The notes under the pieces: model-generated
Seen by the model: the letters and a program-made list of their open reading frames with translations, nothing else
Database searches by the model: none
Told to the model about the DNA's origin: nothing
Assembly: GCF_001280505.1 (NCBI RefSeq)
Contig: NZ_LBIO01000039.1
Coordinates: 62,001-126,000, forward strand
Direction of reading: 5' to 3'
DNA: 64,000 nucleotides
Source of the DNA: Mangrovimonas sp. TPBH4
Lineage (GTDB): Bacteria > Bacteroidota > Bacteroidia > Flavobacteriales > Flavobacteriaceae
Shown here: piece by piece, positions 8,737 through 17,425 of the stretch
How positions within the stretch are numbered: position 1 is the first letter of the stretch
Layout of the letters: the number at the start of each line of letters is the position of its first letter
Translations under genes and position numbers: made by a program

Positions 8737-9531
8737 GTGGCCTTAGATACGCAACATACTATTCTTTCTACAGACAACCTCTCCATCGGATATAGTTCCA
8801 AAAAGTCCCAGCATGTTGTAAGGTCTGGAATCAATTTGGAATTGCAACAGGGCCAACTTATTGGCCTGGTGGGCGCCAATGGAATTGGAAAATCCACTTT
8901 ATTAAGAACCCTCACCAAGGTTCAGAAACCCTTATCTGGGCAAATTCTGCTTAATGGAAGAAATCTGTCTCATTATACGCCTGTAGATTTGGCCAAAACC
9001 TTAAGTTTGGTGCTCACCGAGAAGATTGCTTCCAAGAACCTTTCGGTTTTTGAATTGGTAGCATTGGGACGACACCCTTATACCGATTGGATTGGGAACT
9101 TGAATGAAACTGATATTGCCATAGTCAACAAAAGTCTCTCTCAGATTAATATAGCAGACCTTAAAGACAAAAAGTGTTTTGAGCTTAGTGATGGACAATT
9201 TCAGAAAGCTATGATTGCCAGAGCCCTTTCTCAAGACACCGATTTAATCATTCTGGATGAGCCCACTACCCATTTGGACATGTACCATAAAGCTTATATC
9301 CTGAAATTATTACAAAGATTGGTAAAAGAAACCCAAAAGACCATTCTGTTTTCTTCTCATGAAATAGACCTTGCCATTCAACTGTGTGACTCCATGATTG
9401 TCATGACCAATTCTGAGGTTACTTTGGACGCTCCAAAAAACTTAATTTCGAAAGGCATCTTTAACGAACTTTTCCCAAAAGATTTAATCACCTTCGATCT
9501 AGAAAGTGGCAGTTTTAAGGTGAAGAAATAA
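8737..9531 (+). CDS. btuD: ABC transporter ATP-binding protein, BtuD-like
   Basis: A 264-residue ATPase with Walker A GANGIGKST (Lys52), Walker B LIILDEPTTHLDM and the H-loop His in FSSHEIDLA. The signature motif reads LSDGQ rather than LSGGQ, a tolerated variation in this family. The start is GTG, 13 bp after the permease stop. It powers import through the BtuC-like permease. No terminator is obvious directly after it. Confidence 0.9.
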   Translation: MALDTQHTILSTDNLSIGYSSKKSQHVVRSGINLELQQGQLIGLVGANGIGKSTLLRTLTKVQKPLSGQILLNGRNLSHYTPVDLAKTLSLVLTEKIASKNLSVFELVALGRHPYTDWIGNLNETDIAIVNKSLSQINIADLKDKKCFELSDGQFQKAMIARALSQDTDLIILDEPTTHLDMYHKAYILKLLQRLVKETQKTILFSSHEIDLAIQLCDSMIVMTNSEVTLDAPKNLISKGIFNELFPKDLITFDLESGSFKVKK

Positions 9532-9661
9532 AAGTCTTTCATTATTCTTATAATTTCATTACATTTAGAAAACTATAAACCAACGTTTTAAATCTACTTT
9601 CTGAATTTCCATCTACTTGTTTGGGTAAATACTTTGCATCTAATTTTTATCCTCAATAGTC

Positions 9662-11392
9662 ATGAAAACTAAATTAAGCTTGTTGGTGTTTTCTTCTCTG
9701 GCCCTCATTATTGTTACTTTTTTCTATTTCAACAACACCGAAGAGGCATACAATTACCCTGACCAAGTTGGCCTCAATGCTATAAGCTGTACTCCGGCCA
9801 ATTTTATGCTAGAAGATGTAGACTTCAGTAAACCTATTTCTCCGCTTTTTGAAAACTTAGGAAATCATACCTATTTGGTAAGCACCAAAAATGAACAAGC
9901 CCAACAATTTTTCAATCAAGGGCTGCGCCTCACTTATGGGTTCAATCATGCTGAAGCACATCGATCGTTCATGGAAGCCTCCCGTCTGGATCCCAATTTA
10001 GCCATGGCCTATTGGGGACAAGCTTACGTTTTAGGGCCTAACATCAATGACCCTGCTCCTGACGACGAGAGAAAAACCAAAGCCAATGAGGCCATAGCTA
10101 AAGCCGTTGCGCTATCCTCTAATTGCTCACAAAAAGAGCAAGATTTGATTCAGGCATTAAACCAACGCTATGCGACCAATCTTTCCACAAAGACTGAAGA
10201 TTTAAACCTAGCCTATATGCATGCCATGCAGAAAGTGGCTGACGCCTACCCTAACGATTCCGATATACAAACCTTATATGCAGCTTCGGTAATGAATACG
10301 GTTCCCTGGAATTATTGGGATAAAACTGGGAAGCCTTCAGCCAATATTCCAGAAGCCAAGGCAGCCCTTGAAAAAGCCATTGAGTTAAGCCCTGATAATC
10401 CGGGCGCACATCACTACTATATACATGTGGTCGAATTGCCAAATCCCGATTTGGCGGTTCCCAGTGCCGAGAAATTAGGCGCTCTTATGCCTTCTGCTGG
10501 ACACATAGTACACATGCCCTCCCATATCTATATTCGGGTTGGTCGCTATAAAGATGCCGTAACCGCAAACCAAAAAGCAATTTTAGCAGATGAAGACTAT
10601 ATTTCCCAATGCTATGCACAAGGCATGTATCCTTTAGGCTATTACCCACACAACATCCACTTTTTATGGTCGGCTTCAAGTTTATTGGGGGCAAGTGAAA
10701 TTGCCATTGATGCCGCAAAAAAAACTGCAGAAAAAGTTCCTGTTGGCGAAATGGAAGAGCTTCATTTTCTTCAAAATTTTGCTGCTACACCATTACTTGC
10801 ATACACCAGATTTGGAAAATGGAATGATATTTTAACCACTCCCAAACCAAATTCAGATATTAAACACTTATCACTTATTTGGCATTATACTAGAGGGATT
10901 GCCTTTATAAGAAAGCAAAATATCCCCGAAGCTGAAGAAGAATTGGAAGCTATCTCCCTACTAATTAAAGATCCTGATATGGAAACCAATTTGGCCACAG
11001 GGTTTGATTCTGGCACTACCATAGCCAGACTGGCCTATGAGGTTGTAGCAGGTGAATTGGAAGCCGAAAAAGGCAACTTGGAAGAAGCCATTAGTCATTT
11101 GGAAAAAGCTGTGGAAATGGAAGATAATTTGGTCTATAACGAACCCTCCGAATGGCACATTCCTCCACGTCAAAACCTTGGAGCCGTTTTAATGAAAGCT
11201 AAAAAATATGAGGAAGCCGAAAAAGTCTACAAAAAAGACCTAGAAAATTTGCGTCAAAACGGCTGGTCCTTAATGGGACTTCACAAAAGCCTTTTAGCTC
11301 AAGATAAAATAGAGGAAGCCCAAACCATTTTAAACGAATTTAACCAAGCTTGGAGTGAAGCAGATATAAGAATCACAAGCTCCGTACTCTAG
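9662..11392 (+). CDS. Exported tetratricopeptide-repeat protein
   Basis: A 576-residue protein with an N-terminal hydrophobic anchor or signal (about 5-23) followed by TPR-type helical repeats throughout. Clear repeats are NQGLRLTYGFNHAEAHRSFM, AALEKAIELSPDNPGAHHYY, EEAISHLEKAVEMEDN and KKYEEAEKVYKKDLENLRQN. A conserved His-rich stretch (GHIVHMPSHIYIRVGRY) lies in the middle. I recognise this as a widespread TPR family of unknown function, not an enzyme with visible catalytic motifs. It is probably periplasmic. It is flanked by intergenic gaps on both sides, so it is probably monocistronic. Confidence 0.8.
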   Translation: MKTKLSLLVFSSLALIIVTFFYFNNTEEAYNYPDQVGLNAISCTPANFMLEDVDFSKPISPLFENLGNHTYLVSTKNEQAQQFFNQGLRLTYGFNHAEAHRSFMEASRLDPNLAMAYWGQAYVLGPNINDPAPDDERKTKANEAIAKAVALSSNCSQKEQDLIQALNQRYATNLSTKTEDLNLAYMHAMQKVADAYPNDSDIQTLYAASVMNTVPWNYWDKTGKPSANIPEAKAALEKAIELSPDNPGAHHYYIHVVELPNPDLAVPSAEKLGALMPSAGHIVHMPSHIYIRVGRYKDAVTANQKAILADEDYISQCYAQGMYPLGYYPHNIHFLWSASSLLGASEIAIDAAKKTAEKVPVGEMEELHFLQNFAATPLLAYTRFGKWNDILTTPKPNSDIKHLSLIWHYTRGIAFIRKQNIPEAEEELEAISLLIKDPDMETNLATGFDSGTTIARLAYEVVAGELEAEKGNLEEAISHLEKAVEMEDNLVYNEPSEWHIPPRQNLGAVLMKAKKYEEAEKVYKKDLENLRQNGWSLMGLHKSLLAQDKIEEAQTILNEFNQAWSEADIRITSSVL

Positions 11393-11445
11393 GCCAACTA
11401 TTCAGATTTCTTCCATATGGAGATATATTCTTCCAAGTAATCATT

Positions 11446-11453
11446 TATCTTTG
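11446..11453 (+). promoter_or_regulatory. Predicted -7 promoter element of rmuC
   Basis: TATCTTTG fits TAnnTTTG and lies 17 bases before the ATG at 11471. No TTG is present at the expected -33 position. Confidence 0.45.
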
Positions 11454-11470
11454 GACAAACTTCAATTTTA

Positions 11471-12859
11471 ATGAGCGATAACCTAATTCTCATTCTGGCC
11501 ATGACCGGATCGGCTGGAGCTGGCACTTATATTGGCATGACCTTCACCAAACTGAAAAGTAAAGGTGAGAAAAGTACTCTGGAAGAGCGCAATGCCAACC
11601 TAGCACAACAATTACTGGATTTCAAACTATTATCGGAAACCGAGCTTCAAAAGCAATCGGAGCAATTTGGAATTCAACTTAACGATCTGAAAAGTACGCT
11701 TTCAAAAATAGAAGCGGAACGTGAGGACATTCGTCGTGAAAAGGAGTTTCTAAATACGGAATTAGCTCGAAGAAACTCGGAATACGAAAACCTGCAACAG
11801 CTTAACCAAAAACGTGAGGAAGAAATTGAAGAACGCCAACAACAACTCCGAAAGGATTTTGAGTTATTGGCTACCAAAATACTCGATGAAAAATCGGAAA
11901 AGTTTACCATCCAAAATAAAGAGAACATCAAGAACATTCTAAATCCTCTTCAGGAAAAAATTCAGGTGTTCGAGAAAAAGGTTGAGGATACGCAAAAGGA
12001 AAGTATCAGCATGCATTCTGCCCTAAAAGAGCAGTTGTTAGGCTTAAAGGACCTTAACCAACAAATGACCAAAGAGGCCACCAACCTTACCAAAGCTTTG
12101 AAAGGTGACAGTAAAATGCAAGGAAACTGGGGAGAATTGGTTCTGGAACGTGTCCTTGAAAAATCAGGTTTGGAAAAGGATCGAGAGTATTTTGTTCAAC
12201 AAAATTTCACAAGAGAAGATGGCACCAGAGTGCTTCCTGATGTGGTATTGCATTTACCGGACAACAAACGCATGATTATAGACAGTAAGGTATCTTTAAC
12301 CGATTATGAGCGCTTTGTAAATGCAGATGAAGAACATCGCCCTCAGTTTTTAAAGGCGCACGTAAATTCCATCCGACGCCATGTGGATCAGCTTTCAGAG
12401 AAGAACTACCACGATTTATACGATATGGAATCTCCAGACTTTGTGCTTTTGTTTATTCCAATTGAACCAGCTTTTGCTGTAGCCATTAATGATGACAATT
12501 CACTTTACAATAAAGCCTTTGAAAAGAACATTGTAATTGTAACACCATCTACACTGCTAGCGACTTTACGCACCATTGATACCATGTGGAACAATGAAAA
12601 GCAACAGCAAAACGCCATTGAAATTGCAAGACAGGCTGGCGCACTTTATGATAAATTTGAGGGCTTAGTAAAAGACCTTACCGGAGTTGGCAAAAAATTG
12701 GACGACGCCAAGAAAGATTACTCCGCCGCCATGAACAAATTGGTTGATGGACGCGGTAATTTGATTACCAGTGTTGAAAAACTGAAAAAATTGGGCGCCA
12801 AAGCCAAAAAAGCACTTCCTGAAGCTATCATTAAACGAGCCGATTCTGAAAATGAATAA
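11471..12859 (+). CDS. rmuC: DNA recombination protein RmuC family
   Basis: A 462-residue protein with an N-terminal membrane segment (about 5-22) and a long coiled coil of Glu/Lys/Gln-rich heptads (about 30-210). The RmuC domain (about 215-420) shows GNWGELVLERVLEKSGL, LPDNKRMIIDSKVSL and FVLLFIPIEPAFAVAI. RmuC proteins limit inversions and rearrangements at short inverted repeats and have a nuclease-like core fold. The architecture and length are normal for the family. It is transcribed from its own likely promoter and ends at a strong terminator. Confidence 0.93.
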   Translation: MSDNLILILAMTGSAGAGTYIGMTFTKLKSKGEKSTLEERNANLAQQLLDFKLLSETELQKQSEQFGIQLNDLKSTLSKIEAEREDIRREKEFLNTELARRNSEYENLQQLNQKREEEIEERQQQLRKDFELLATKILDEKSEKFTIQNKENIKNILNPLQEKIQVFEKKVEDTQKESISMHSALKEQLLGLKDLNQQMTKEATNLTKALKGDSKMQGNWGELVLERVLEKSGLEKDREYFVQQNFTREDGTRVLPDVVLHLPDNKRMIIDSKVSLTDYERFVNADEEHRPQFLKAHVNSIRRHVDQLSEKNYHDLYDMESPDFVLLFIPIEPAFAVAINDDNSLYNKAFEKNIVIVTPSTLLATLRTIDTMWNNEKQQQNAIEIARQAGALYDKFEGLVKDLTGVGKKLDDAKKDYSAAMNKLVDGRGNLITSVEKLKKLGAKAKKALPEAIIKRADSENE

Positions 12860-12892
12860 AACGTCACACTCCTTTGGATTCATATAAGAAAC

Positions 12893-12924
12893 AAAAAAAG
12901 CCACCTTTACAGGTGGCTTTTTTT
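12893..12924 (+). terminator. Bidirectional intrinsic terminator
   Basis: Stem AGCCACCT / AGGTGGCT with a TTAC loop, flanked by seven A and seven T. It separates rmuC from the convergent T9SS sorting-domain gene. Confidence 0.92.
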
Positions 12925-12942
12925 ATGGACTGATGTTGTAGT

Positions 12943-13332
12943 TTATTGTTTTACAAACCGTCTGGTTTGTTTGAAATTGTCTGTTGAAACCTTTACAAGG
13001 TATACACCACTATTCCATTTTGACACATCTATTGAAGCGGTTAAGGAATTCAATTCTTGACTGTAAACCTTTTTTCCCAACACATCAAAAATACTCACTT
13101 GGGCATTTTGCAAGCCCTTTGGCAAGCGAATATTCAATTTTGTAGATGCAGGATTTGGGGAAATTGTAAACTCCAAATTGTCATCCTGAAGCGCATTTAA
13201 AACTAACATGCTTTCAGATGTAAACTCATCTGACAAAGCTACTTTAAAATTGCTTCCGTTATGTGCTTCAACACAATAAACAGTTAGTAGTGTGAGACAT
13301 AATATTTTAAAACCTAGTAATTTTATTCTCAT
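12943..13332 (-). CDS. Small T9SS type A sorting-domain protein
   Basis: A 129-residue protein: a signal peptide (about 1-23), a ~30-residue linker, then a complete type IX secretion C-terminal domain (about 52-129). The domain shows ISPNPASTKLNIRLP, VSIFDVLGKKVYSQ, WNSGVYLVKVS and the terminal basic FKQTRRFVKQ. Such domains target cargo across the outer membrane and are normally fused to large enzymes or adhesins; here there is essentially no cargo. It may be a small surface peptide or a remnant of a larger secreted protein. It shares a bidirectional terminator with rmuC. Confidence 0.8.
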   Translation of the reverse strand: MRIKLLGFKILCLTLLTVYCVEAHNGSNFKVALSDEFTSESMLVLNALQDDNLEFTISPNPASTKLNIRLPKGLQNAQVSIFDVLGKKVYSQELNSLTASIDVSKWNSGVYLVKVSTDNFKQTRRFVKQ

Positions 13333-13408
13333 AATCTCATCCTATAGTATCACTAAATTACTAATTTTTTAAATACAGTCACTTACCATTCATCGAAAAA
13401 ATGATGAA

Positions 13409-16261
13409 TTATTTGCTCAGGTACATCTTTCTTCTTGAATATAGATTGTAGAATTCATCATCCTTCAAACTGTCTATAAACAAGATGCTTTCTCCCGTAC
13501 TCTTCATTTCTGGCCCCAATTTTTTATTCACCTTAGGGAACTTGTTGAAAGAGAATACTGGCTGCTTGATTGCATATCCTTCCAATTGTGGATTGAAGTC
13601 AAAATCAGTTACCTTTTTCTCACCCAACATTACCTTTGTTGCAAAGTTTACATAAGGTTCTCCATAAGCCTTGGCAATAAATGGTACAGTACGTGATGCT
13701 CTTGGATTCGCCTCTATAATGTATACCGTATCATCCTTGATGGCAAACTGAATGTTGATCAAGCCAACCGTGTTCAAGGCCAATGCAATCTTTTTGGTGT
13801 GATCCTTGATTTGCTGCATTACAAATTCTCCAAGATTGAACGGAGGCAAGGTAGCATTACTATCACCAGAGTGAATTCCACAAGGCTCAATATGCTCCAT
13901 GATTCCAATGATGTAAACATTCTCTCCATCACAAATGGCATCTGCTTCCGCTTCGATTGCTCCATCTAGATAGTGGTCCAACAACAACTTGTTGTCTGGC
14001 ATGGTGCGTAATAAATCCACTACGTGCTCTTCCAACTCATTTCTGTTGATTACGATCTTCATTCCTTGTCCACCAAGTACATAAGATGGTCTTACCAAGA
14101 TTGGGAAATCCAATACTTCTGAAATAGCTAAGGCCTCATCGGCAGTGGTTGCCACATCAAACTGTGGATAAGGAATATTATTTTCTTTCAACAAGGTTGA
14201 GAAACTTCCTCTATCTTCAGCTAAATCTAAGGACTGGAAGCTTGTTCCTATAATTTTGATACCGTAGCGGTCTAATTTCTCTGCCAATTTTAAGGCCGTT
14301 TGACCACCTAGCTGAACAATTACACCTTCCGGTTTTTCATGCTTAATGATATCGTAAATATGTTCCCAGAATACTGGTTCAAAATACAGTTTATCTGCAA
14401 TATCGAAATCTGTTGAAACCGTTTCAGGGTTACAATTGATCATGATAGTTTCGTATCCGCACTCGGCACTTGCCAAAACACCATGCACACAACAGTAATC
14501 AAACTCAATTCCTTGTCCAATTCTGTTTGGTCCAGATCCCAATACAATGATCTTCTTCTTATCTGAAACTACACTTTCATTTTCAGAATATACGTTTCCA
14601 TCTGAAGTTTCTACACTATTCTCGAAAGTTGAGTAATAGTATGGTGTTTGCGCCTTAAACTCTGCAGCACAAGTATCAACTAGCTTATAAACACGCTTTA
14701 TGTTAAGCTCTTCTCTACGACTATGAACTTCACTCTCCAAACAGTTCAACATGTGGGCTATTTGACGGTCCCCATATCCTTTTTGTTTGGCCTCTAAAAG
14801 TAATTCTCTATCAATTGTATCGATAGTGTAATTAGAGATTTCCTTTTCTAGGTGATAAAGCTCTTCATACTGCTTCAAGAACCACATATCAATCTTTGTA
14901 ATCTCGTGGATTCTACTCAATGGAATTCCCAATTGAATAGCGTCGTAAATTACAAATACTCGATCCCAACTAGCATGTGTAAGCTTGTCGATGATTTGGT
15001 CGTAGTTTTTATAGCCTTTTCCATCAGCTCCCAATCCATTTCTCTTGATTTCCAATGACTGGGTGGCTTTATGAAGTGCTTCTTGGAATGAACGTCCAAT
15101 GGCCATTACCTCTCCTACAGCTTTCATCTGCAATCCTAAGGTACGGTCGCTTCCTTCAAATTTATCGAAGTTCCAACGAGGTATTTTTACAACCACATAA
15201 TCCAATGTAGGCTCAAACAATGCCGATGTAGATTTTGTAATCTGGTTGCTTAATTCGTCTAATGTATAACCAATAGCCAATTTGGAAGCTACCTTAGCGA
15301 TAGGATATCCCGTAGCCTTACTTGCCAAGGCAGAAGATCGAGATACACGTGGGTTAATTTCAATTGCGATAATATCCTCTTTATCATCTGGACTTACTGC
15401 AAACTGTACGTTACATCCCCCTGCAAAGTCTCCAATACTTCGCATCATGTGGATGGCCATATCCCTCATGCGCTGGAACGTTGTATCTGATAATGTCATG
15501 GCTGGCGCTACAGTAATGGAGTCTCCCGTATGGATTCCCATAGGGTCCATATTTTCAATCGTACAGATAATAACGACATTATCGTTTTTATCACGCAACA
15601 ACTCCAACTCGTACTCTTTCCAACCCAATAAAGCTTTATCGATCATCACCTCATGGATAGGTGAAATTTCAAGTCCGCGACTTAACAACTCATCAAAATC
15701 TGCTTCATCATGGACAATAGCAGCTCCTGCTCCACCTAATGTAAACGACGAACGAATACATAATGGAAAACCAAACTCTTGCGCTATTTCCTTTCCTTTT
15801 AAAAATGAGGTTGCTGTAGCTTGGGGCGCCATTGGCACTCCAATTTTTGTCATTAAATCTCTAAACTGCTCTCTATCTTCAGTGATATTGATGGCATCGA
15901 TATCTACACCAATCAGTTCAACGTTGTATTCTTCCCAAATTCCTTTTTCATCGGCCTCAATACATAAGTTCAATGCAGTTTGTCCTCCCATGGTTGGCAA
16001 TACGGCATCAATTTGAGGGTGCTCCTCCAAAATCTTTCTGATTGATTTTGTAGTTAGCGGCAATAAGTACACATGATCCGCCATTGCAGGATCGGTCATA
16101 ATAGTTGCCGGGTTCGAATTAATCAAAATCGTTTCTATTCCATCTTCCCTTAGGGATCTAAGCGCCTGCGACCCAGAGTAATCAAATTCACATGCTTGAC
16201 CAATGATGATTGGTCCCGACCCAATGAGAAGTACAGAATTTATGTTTTTATTTTTTGGCAT
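13409..16261 (-). CDS. carB: Carbamoyl-phosphate synthase large subunit
   Basis: A 950-residue synthetase that makes carbamoyl phosphate from bicarbonate, ATP and ammonia supplied by CarA, feeding pyrimidine and arginine synthesis. Two ATP-grasp halves are evident. The first starts GSGPIIIGQACEFDYSG with LGGAGAAI; the second starts near 570 with GSGPNRIGQGIEFDYC and RPSYVLGGQGM. An oligomerisation region lies between them. The protein ends soon after the second synthetase domain, about 120 residues short of E. coli CarB (1073). The C-terminal MGS-like allosteric domain is therefore missing, which I believe is usual in Flavobacteria. It has its own predicted promoter behind the rpmH terminator. 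carA is not in the window. Confidence 0.97.
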   Translation of the reverse strand: MPKNKNINSVLLIGSGPIIIGQACEFDYSGSQALRSLREDGIETILINSNPATIMTDPAMADHVYLLPLTTKSIRKILEEHPQIDAVLPTMGGQTALNLCIEADEKGIWEEYNVELIGVDIDAINITEDREQFRDLMTKIGVPMAPQATATSFLKGKEIAQEFGFPLCIRSSFTLGGAGAAIVHDEADFDELLSRGLEISPIHEVMIDKALLGWKEYELELLRDKNDNVVIICTIENMDPMGIHTGDSITVAPAMTLSDTTFQRMRDMAIHMMRSIGDFAGGCNVQFAVSPDDKEDIIAIEINPRVSRSSALASKATGYPIAKVASKLAIGYTLDELSNQITKSTSALFEPTLDYVVVKIPRWNFDKFEGSDRTLGLQMKAVGEVMAIGRSFQEALHKATQSLEIKRNGLGADGKGYKNYDQIIDKLTHASWDRVFVIYDAIQLGIPLSRIHEITKIDMWFLKQYEELYHLEKEISNYTIDTIDRELLLEAKQKGYGDRQIAHMLNCLESEVHSRREELNIKRVYKLVDTCAAEFKAQTPYYYSTFENSVETSDGNVYSENESVVSDKKKIIVLGSGPNRIGQGIEFDYCCVHGVLASAECGYETIMINCNPETVSTDFDIADKLYFEPVFWEHIYDIIKHEKPEGVIVQLGGQTALKLAEKLDRYGIKIIGTSFQSLDLAEDRGSFSTLLKENNIPYPQFDVATTADEALAISEVLDFPILVRPSYVLGGQGMKIVINRNELEEHVVDLLRTMPDNKLLLDHYLDGAIEAEADAICDGENVYIIGIMEHIEPCGIHSGDSNATLPPFNLGEFVMQQIKDHTKKIALALNTVGLINIQFAIKDDTVYIIEANPRASRTVPFIAKAYGEPYVNFATKVMLGEKKVTDFDFNPQLEGYAIKQPVFSFNKFPKVNKKLGPEMKSTGESILFIDSLKDDEFYNLYSRRKMYLSK

Positions 16262-16285
16262 TTTTATGAGAGAATAAATTATTTA

Positions 16286-16293
16286 CAAAAATA
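16286..16293 (-). promoter_or_regulatory. Predicted -7 promoter element of carB
   Basis: Minus-strand TATTTTTG lies 24 bases ahead of the carB start and just beyond the rpmH terminator. No matching -33 TTG is seen. Confidence 0.5.
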
Positions 16294-16310
16294 GTTATCA
16301 AAATGATATA

Positions 16311-16343
16311 AAAAAAGGCGTTACCTAAGCAACACCTTAATAT
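16311..16343 (-). terminator. Intrinsic terminator of rpmH
   Basis: On the minus strand AAGGTGTT pairs with AACGCCTT (one G-U pair) around a short loop and runs into seven T. This makes rpmH and carB separate units. Confidence 0.7.
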
Positions 16344-16361
16344 ATTAACAATTGTCAATCA

Positions 16362-16523
16362 TTATTTCTTATGTCTTGGTTCAGACGATACAGACAATTT
16401 CTTTCTTCCTTTAGCTCTTCTACGAGCAAGTACCTTTCTGCCATTAGCAGAAGCCATTCTTTCTCTGAAACCGTGTTTGTTTCTTCTCTTTCTTTTTGAC
16501 GGTTGAAACGTTCTTTTACTCAT
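16362..16523 (-). CDS. rpmH: 50S ribosomal protein L34
   Basis: A 53-residue, very basic protein starting [19 protein letters not shown] and including [16 protein letters not shown], the classic L34 sequence. It is a structural protein of the large ribosomal subunit. It has the best promoter in the window (TTG-N19-TATATTTG) and its own terminator, consistent with strong expression. Confidence 0.98.
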   Translation of the reverse strand: MSKRTFQPSKRKRRNKHGFRERMASANGRKVLARRRAKGRKKLSVSSEPRHKK

Positions 16524-16595
16524 TGTCTTATATCTTTAAAATCTTCTTTGCTTATTACTGTAACTAAGTTTTATAGCCGTTCTAAAAACTGCGTG

Positions 16596-16625
16596 CAAAT
16601 ATACAAAGACTTTTTACTCTAGCAA
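16596..16625 (-). promoter_or_regulatory. rpmH promoter (TTG-N19-TATATTTG)
   Basis: On the minus strand TTG at 16623-16625 and TATATTTG at 16596-16603 are separated by exactly 19 bases, matching the Bacteroidota housekeeping promoter consensus. The leader is about 65 nt. Confidence 0.85.
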
Positions 16626-16659
16626 ATCAAAAGCAAAAAATATTTTCAATACTTTTTAT

Positions 16660-16667
16660 TAACTTTG
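16660..16667 (+). promoter_or_regulatory. Predicted -7 promoter element
   Basis: TAACTTTG matches TAnnTTTG and lies 22 bases before the ATG at 16690, back to back with the rpmH promoter. No -33 TTG at the exact spacing. Confidence 0.5.
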
Positions 16668-16689
16668 CAAACTTAAATTTAATTAGGTA

Positions 16690-17253
16690 ATGTACAACAA
16701 AAATATCAAACTAGTCATCGCGGCTTTAATATTTGGTTATGCCATCTATCAATTTACTGAAAGTTATATAGGAAACGGCATTATGCTCATCCTACTTTCC
16801 CTTGTATTTGTATTCTTCTACTTTAAGAATGAGTTTATACTTTTGGCCTTTCTTAAATTGAGAAAACAAGATTTTGAGGGCGCAAAAAAATGGCTAGGTA
16901 AAATTAAAAACCCATCCAGTGCCTTGGTAAAAAAACAAGAGGGCTACTACAACTACCTTCATGGTATCATGGTTTCCCAGACCAACATGAACGAAGCCGA
17001 GAAATTTTTCAAAAAAGCGGTTGCTCTAGGATTGGCTATGGATCACGATATGGCCATGGCTAAATTGAATTTGGCGGGTATTGCCTTTAGTAAACGAAGA
17101 CCCCAAGAAGCCAAAATTCTTTTAGGTGAAGCCCAAAAACTGGATAAGCGAGGGATGTTGACCGACCAAATAAAAATGATGAAAGACAGCATGAAGAAAG
17201 CACAAATGCCAAATCAGCACTACGGCTCCATGCGCCACGGAAGAAGACGCTAA
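16690..17253 (+). CDS. Two-TM membrane protein with cytoplasmic TPR-like tail
   Basis: A 187-residue protein with two adjacent transmembrane helices (about 7-22 and 29-46) joined by a very short turn. A soluble helical region of TPR character follows (YNYLHGIMVSQTNMNEAEKFF, AMAKLNLAGIAFSKRRPQEA), ending in a basic tail. The first part resembles DUF2892-type membrane hairpins. I know of no defined function. It is divergent from rpmH/carB, has its own predicted promoter and ends at a strong terminator. Confidence 0.75.
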   Translation: MYNKNIKLVIAALIFGYAIYQFTESYIGNGIMLILLSLVFVFFYFKNEFILLAFLKLRKQDFEGAKKWLGKIKNPSSALVKKQEGYYNYLHGIMVSQTNMNEAEKFFKKAVALGLAMDHDMAMAKLNLAGIAFSKRRPQEAKILLGEAQKLDKRGMLTDQIKMMKDSMKKAQMPNQHYGSMRHGRRR

Positions 17254-17279
17254 GCGCTAAAGCCAAACCTTATAAATGT

Positions 17280-17310
17280 AAAAAAGCACTGTAAATACAG
17301 TGCTTTTTTT
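17280..17310 (+). terminator. Intrinsic terminator
   Basis: AAAAAAGCACTGTA pairs with TACAGTGCTTTTTT about 27 bases after the stop of the TPR membrane protein. Confidence 0.9.
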
Positions 17311-17425
17311 ATTCTTAATATGTTATAAACAGTTAAATAACAATAAGTTTAAACGTATAACTTTTGGTTTTATTGTATGGTTTTGTACATTTAGGTAACA
17401 GCTCATAAACAAAATATTGTTACAT

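Noticed and set aside
9141-9200. LSDGQ signature in the BtuD-like ATPase as a sign of a dead enzyme
   Set aside because: Walker A, Walker B and H-loop are intact and single changes in this motif are found in working ABC ATPases.
13388-13408. Hairpin ATTCATC/GATGAAT beyond the carB stop as a terminator
   Set aside because: The stem is short and AT-rich and no T-run follows on the carB strand, so I do not call it a terminator.
15282-16016. 244-codon open frame on the plus strand across carB
   Set aside because: It is a shadow of the clearly conserved carB reading frame on the other strand; the translation is rich in Ser and Ile and has no recognisable domain.
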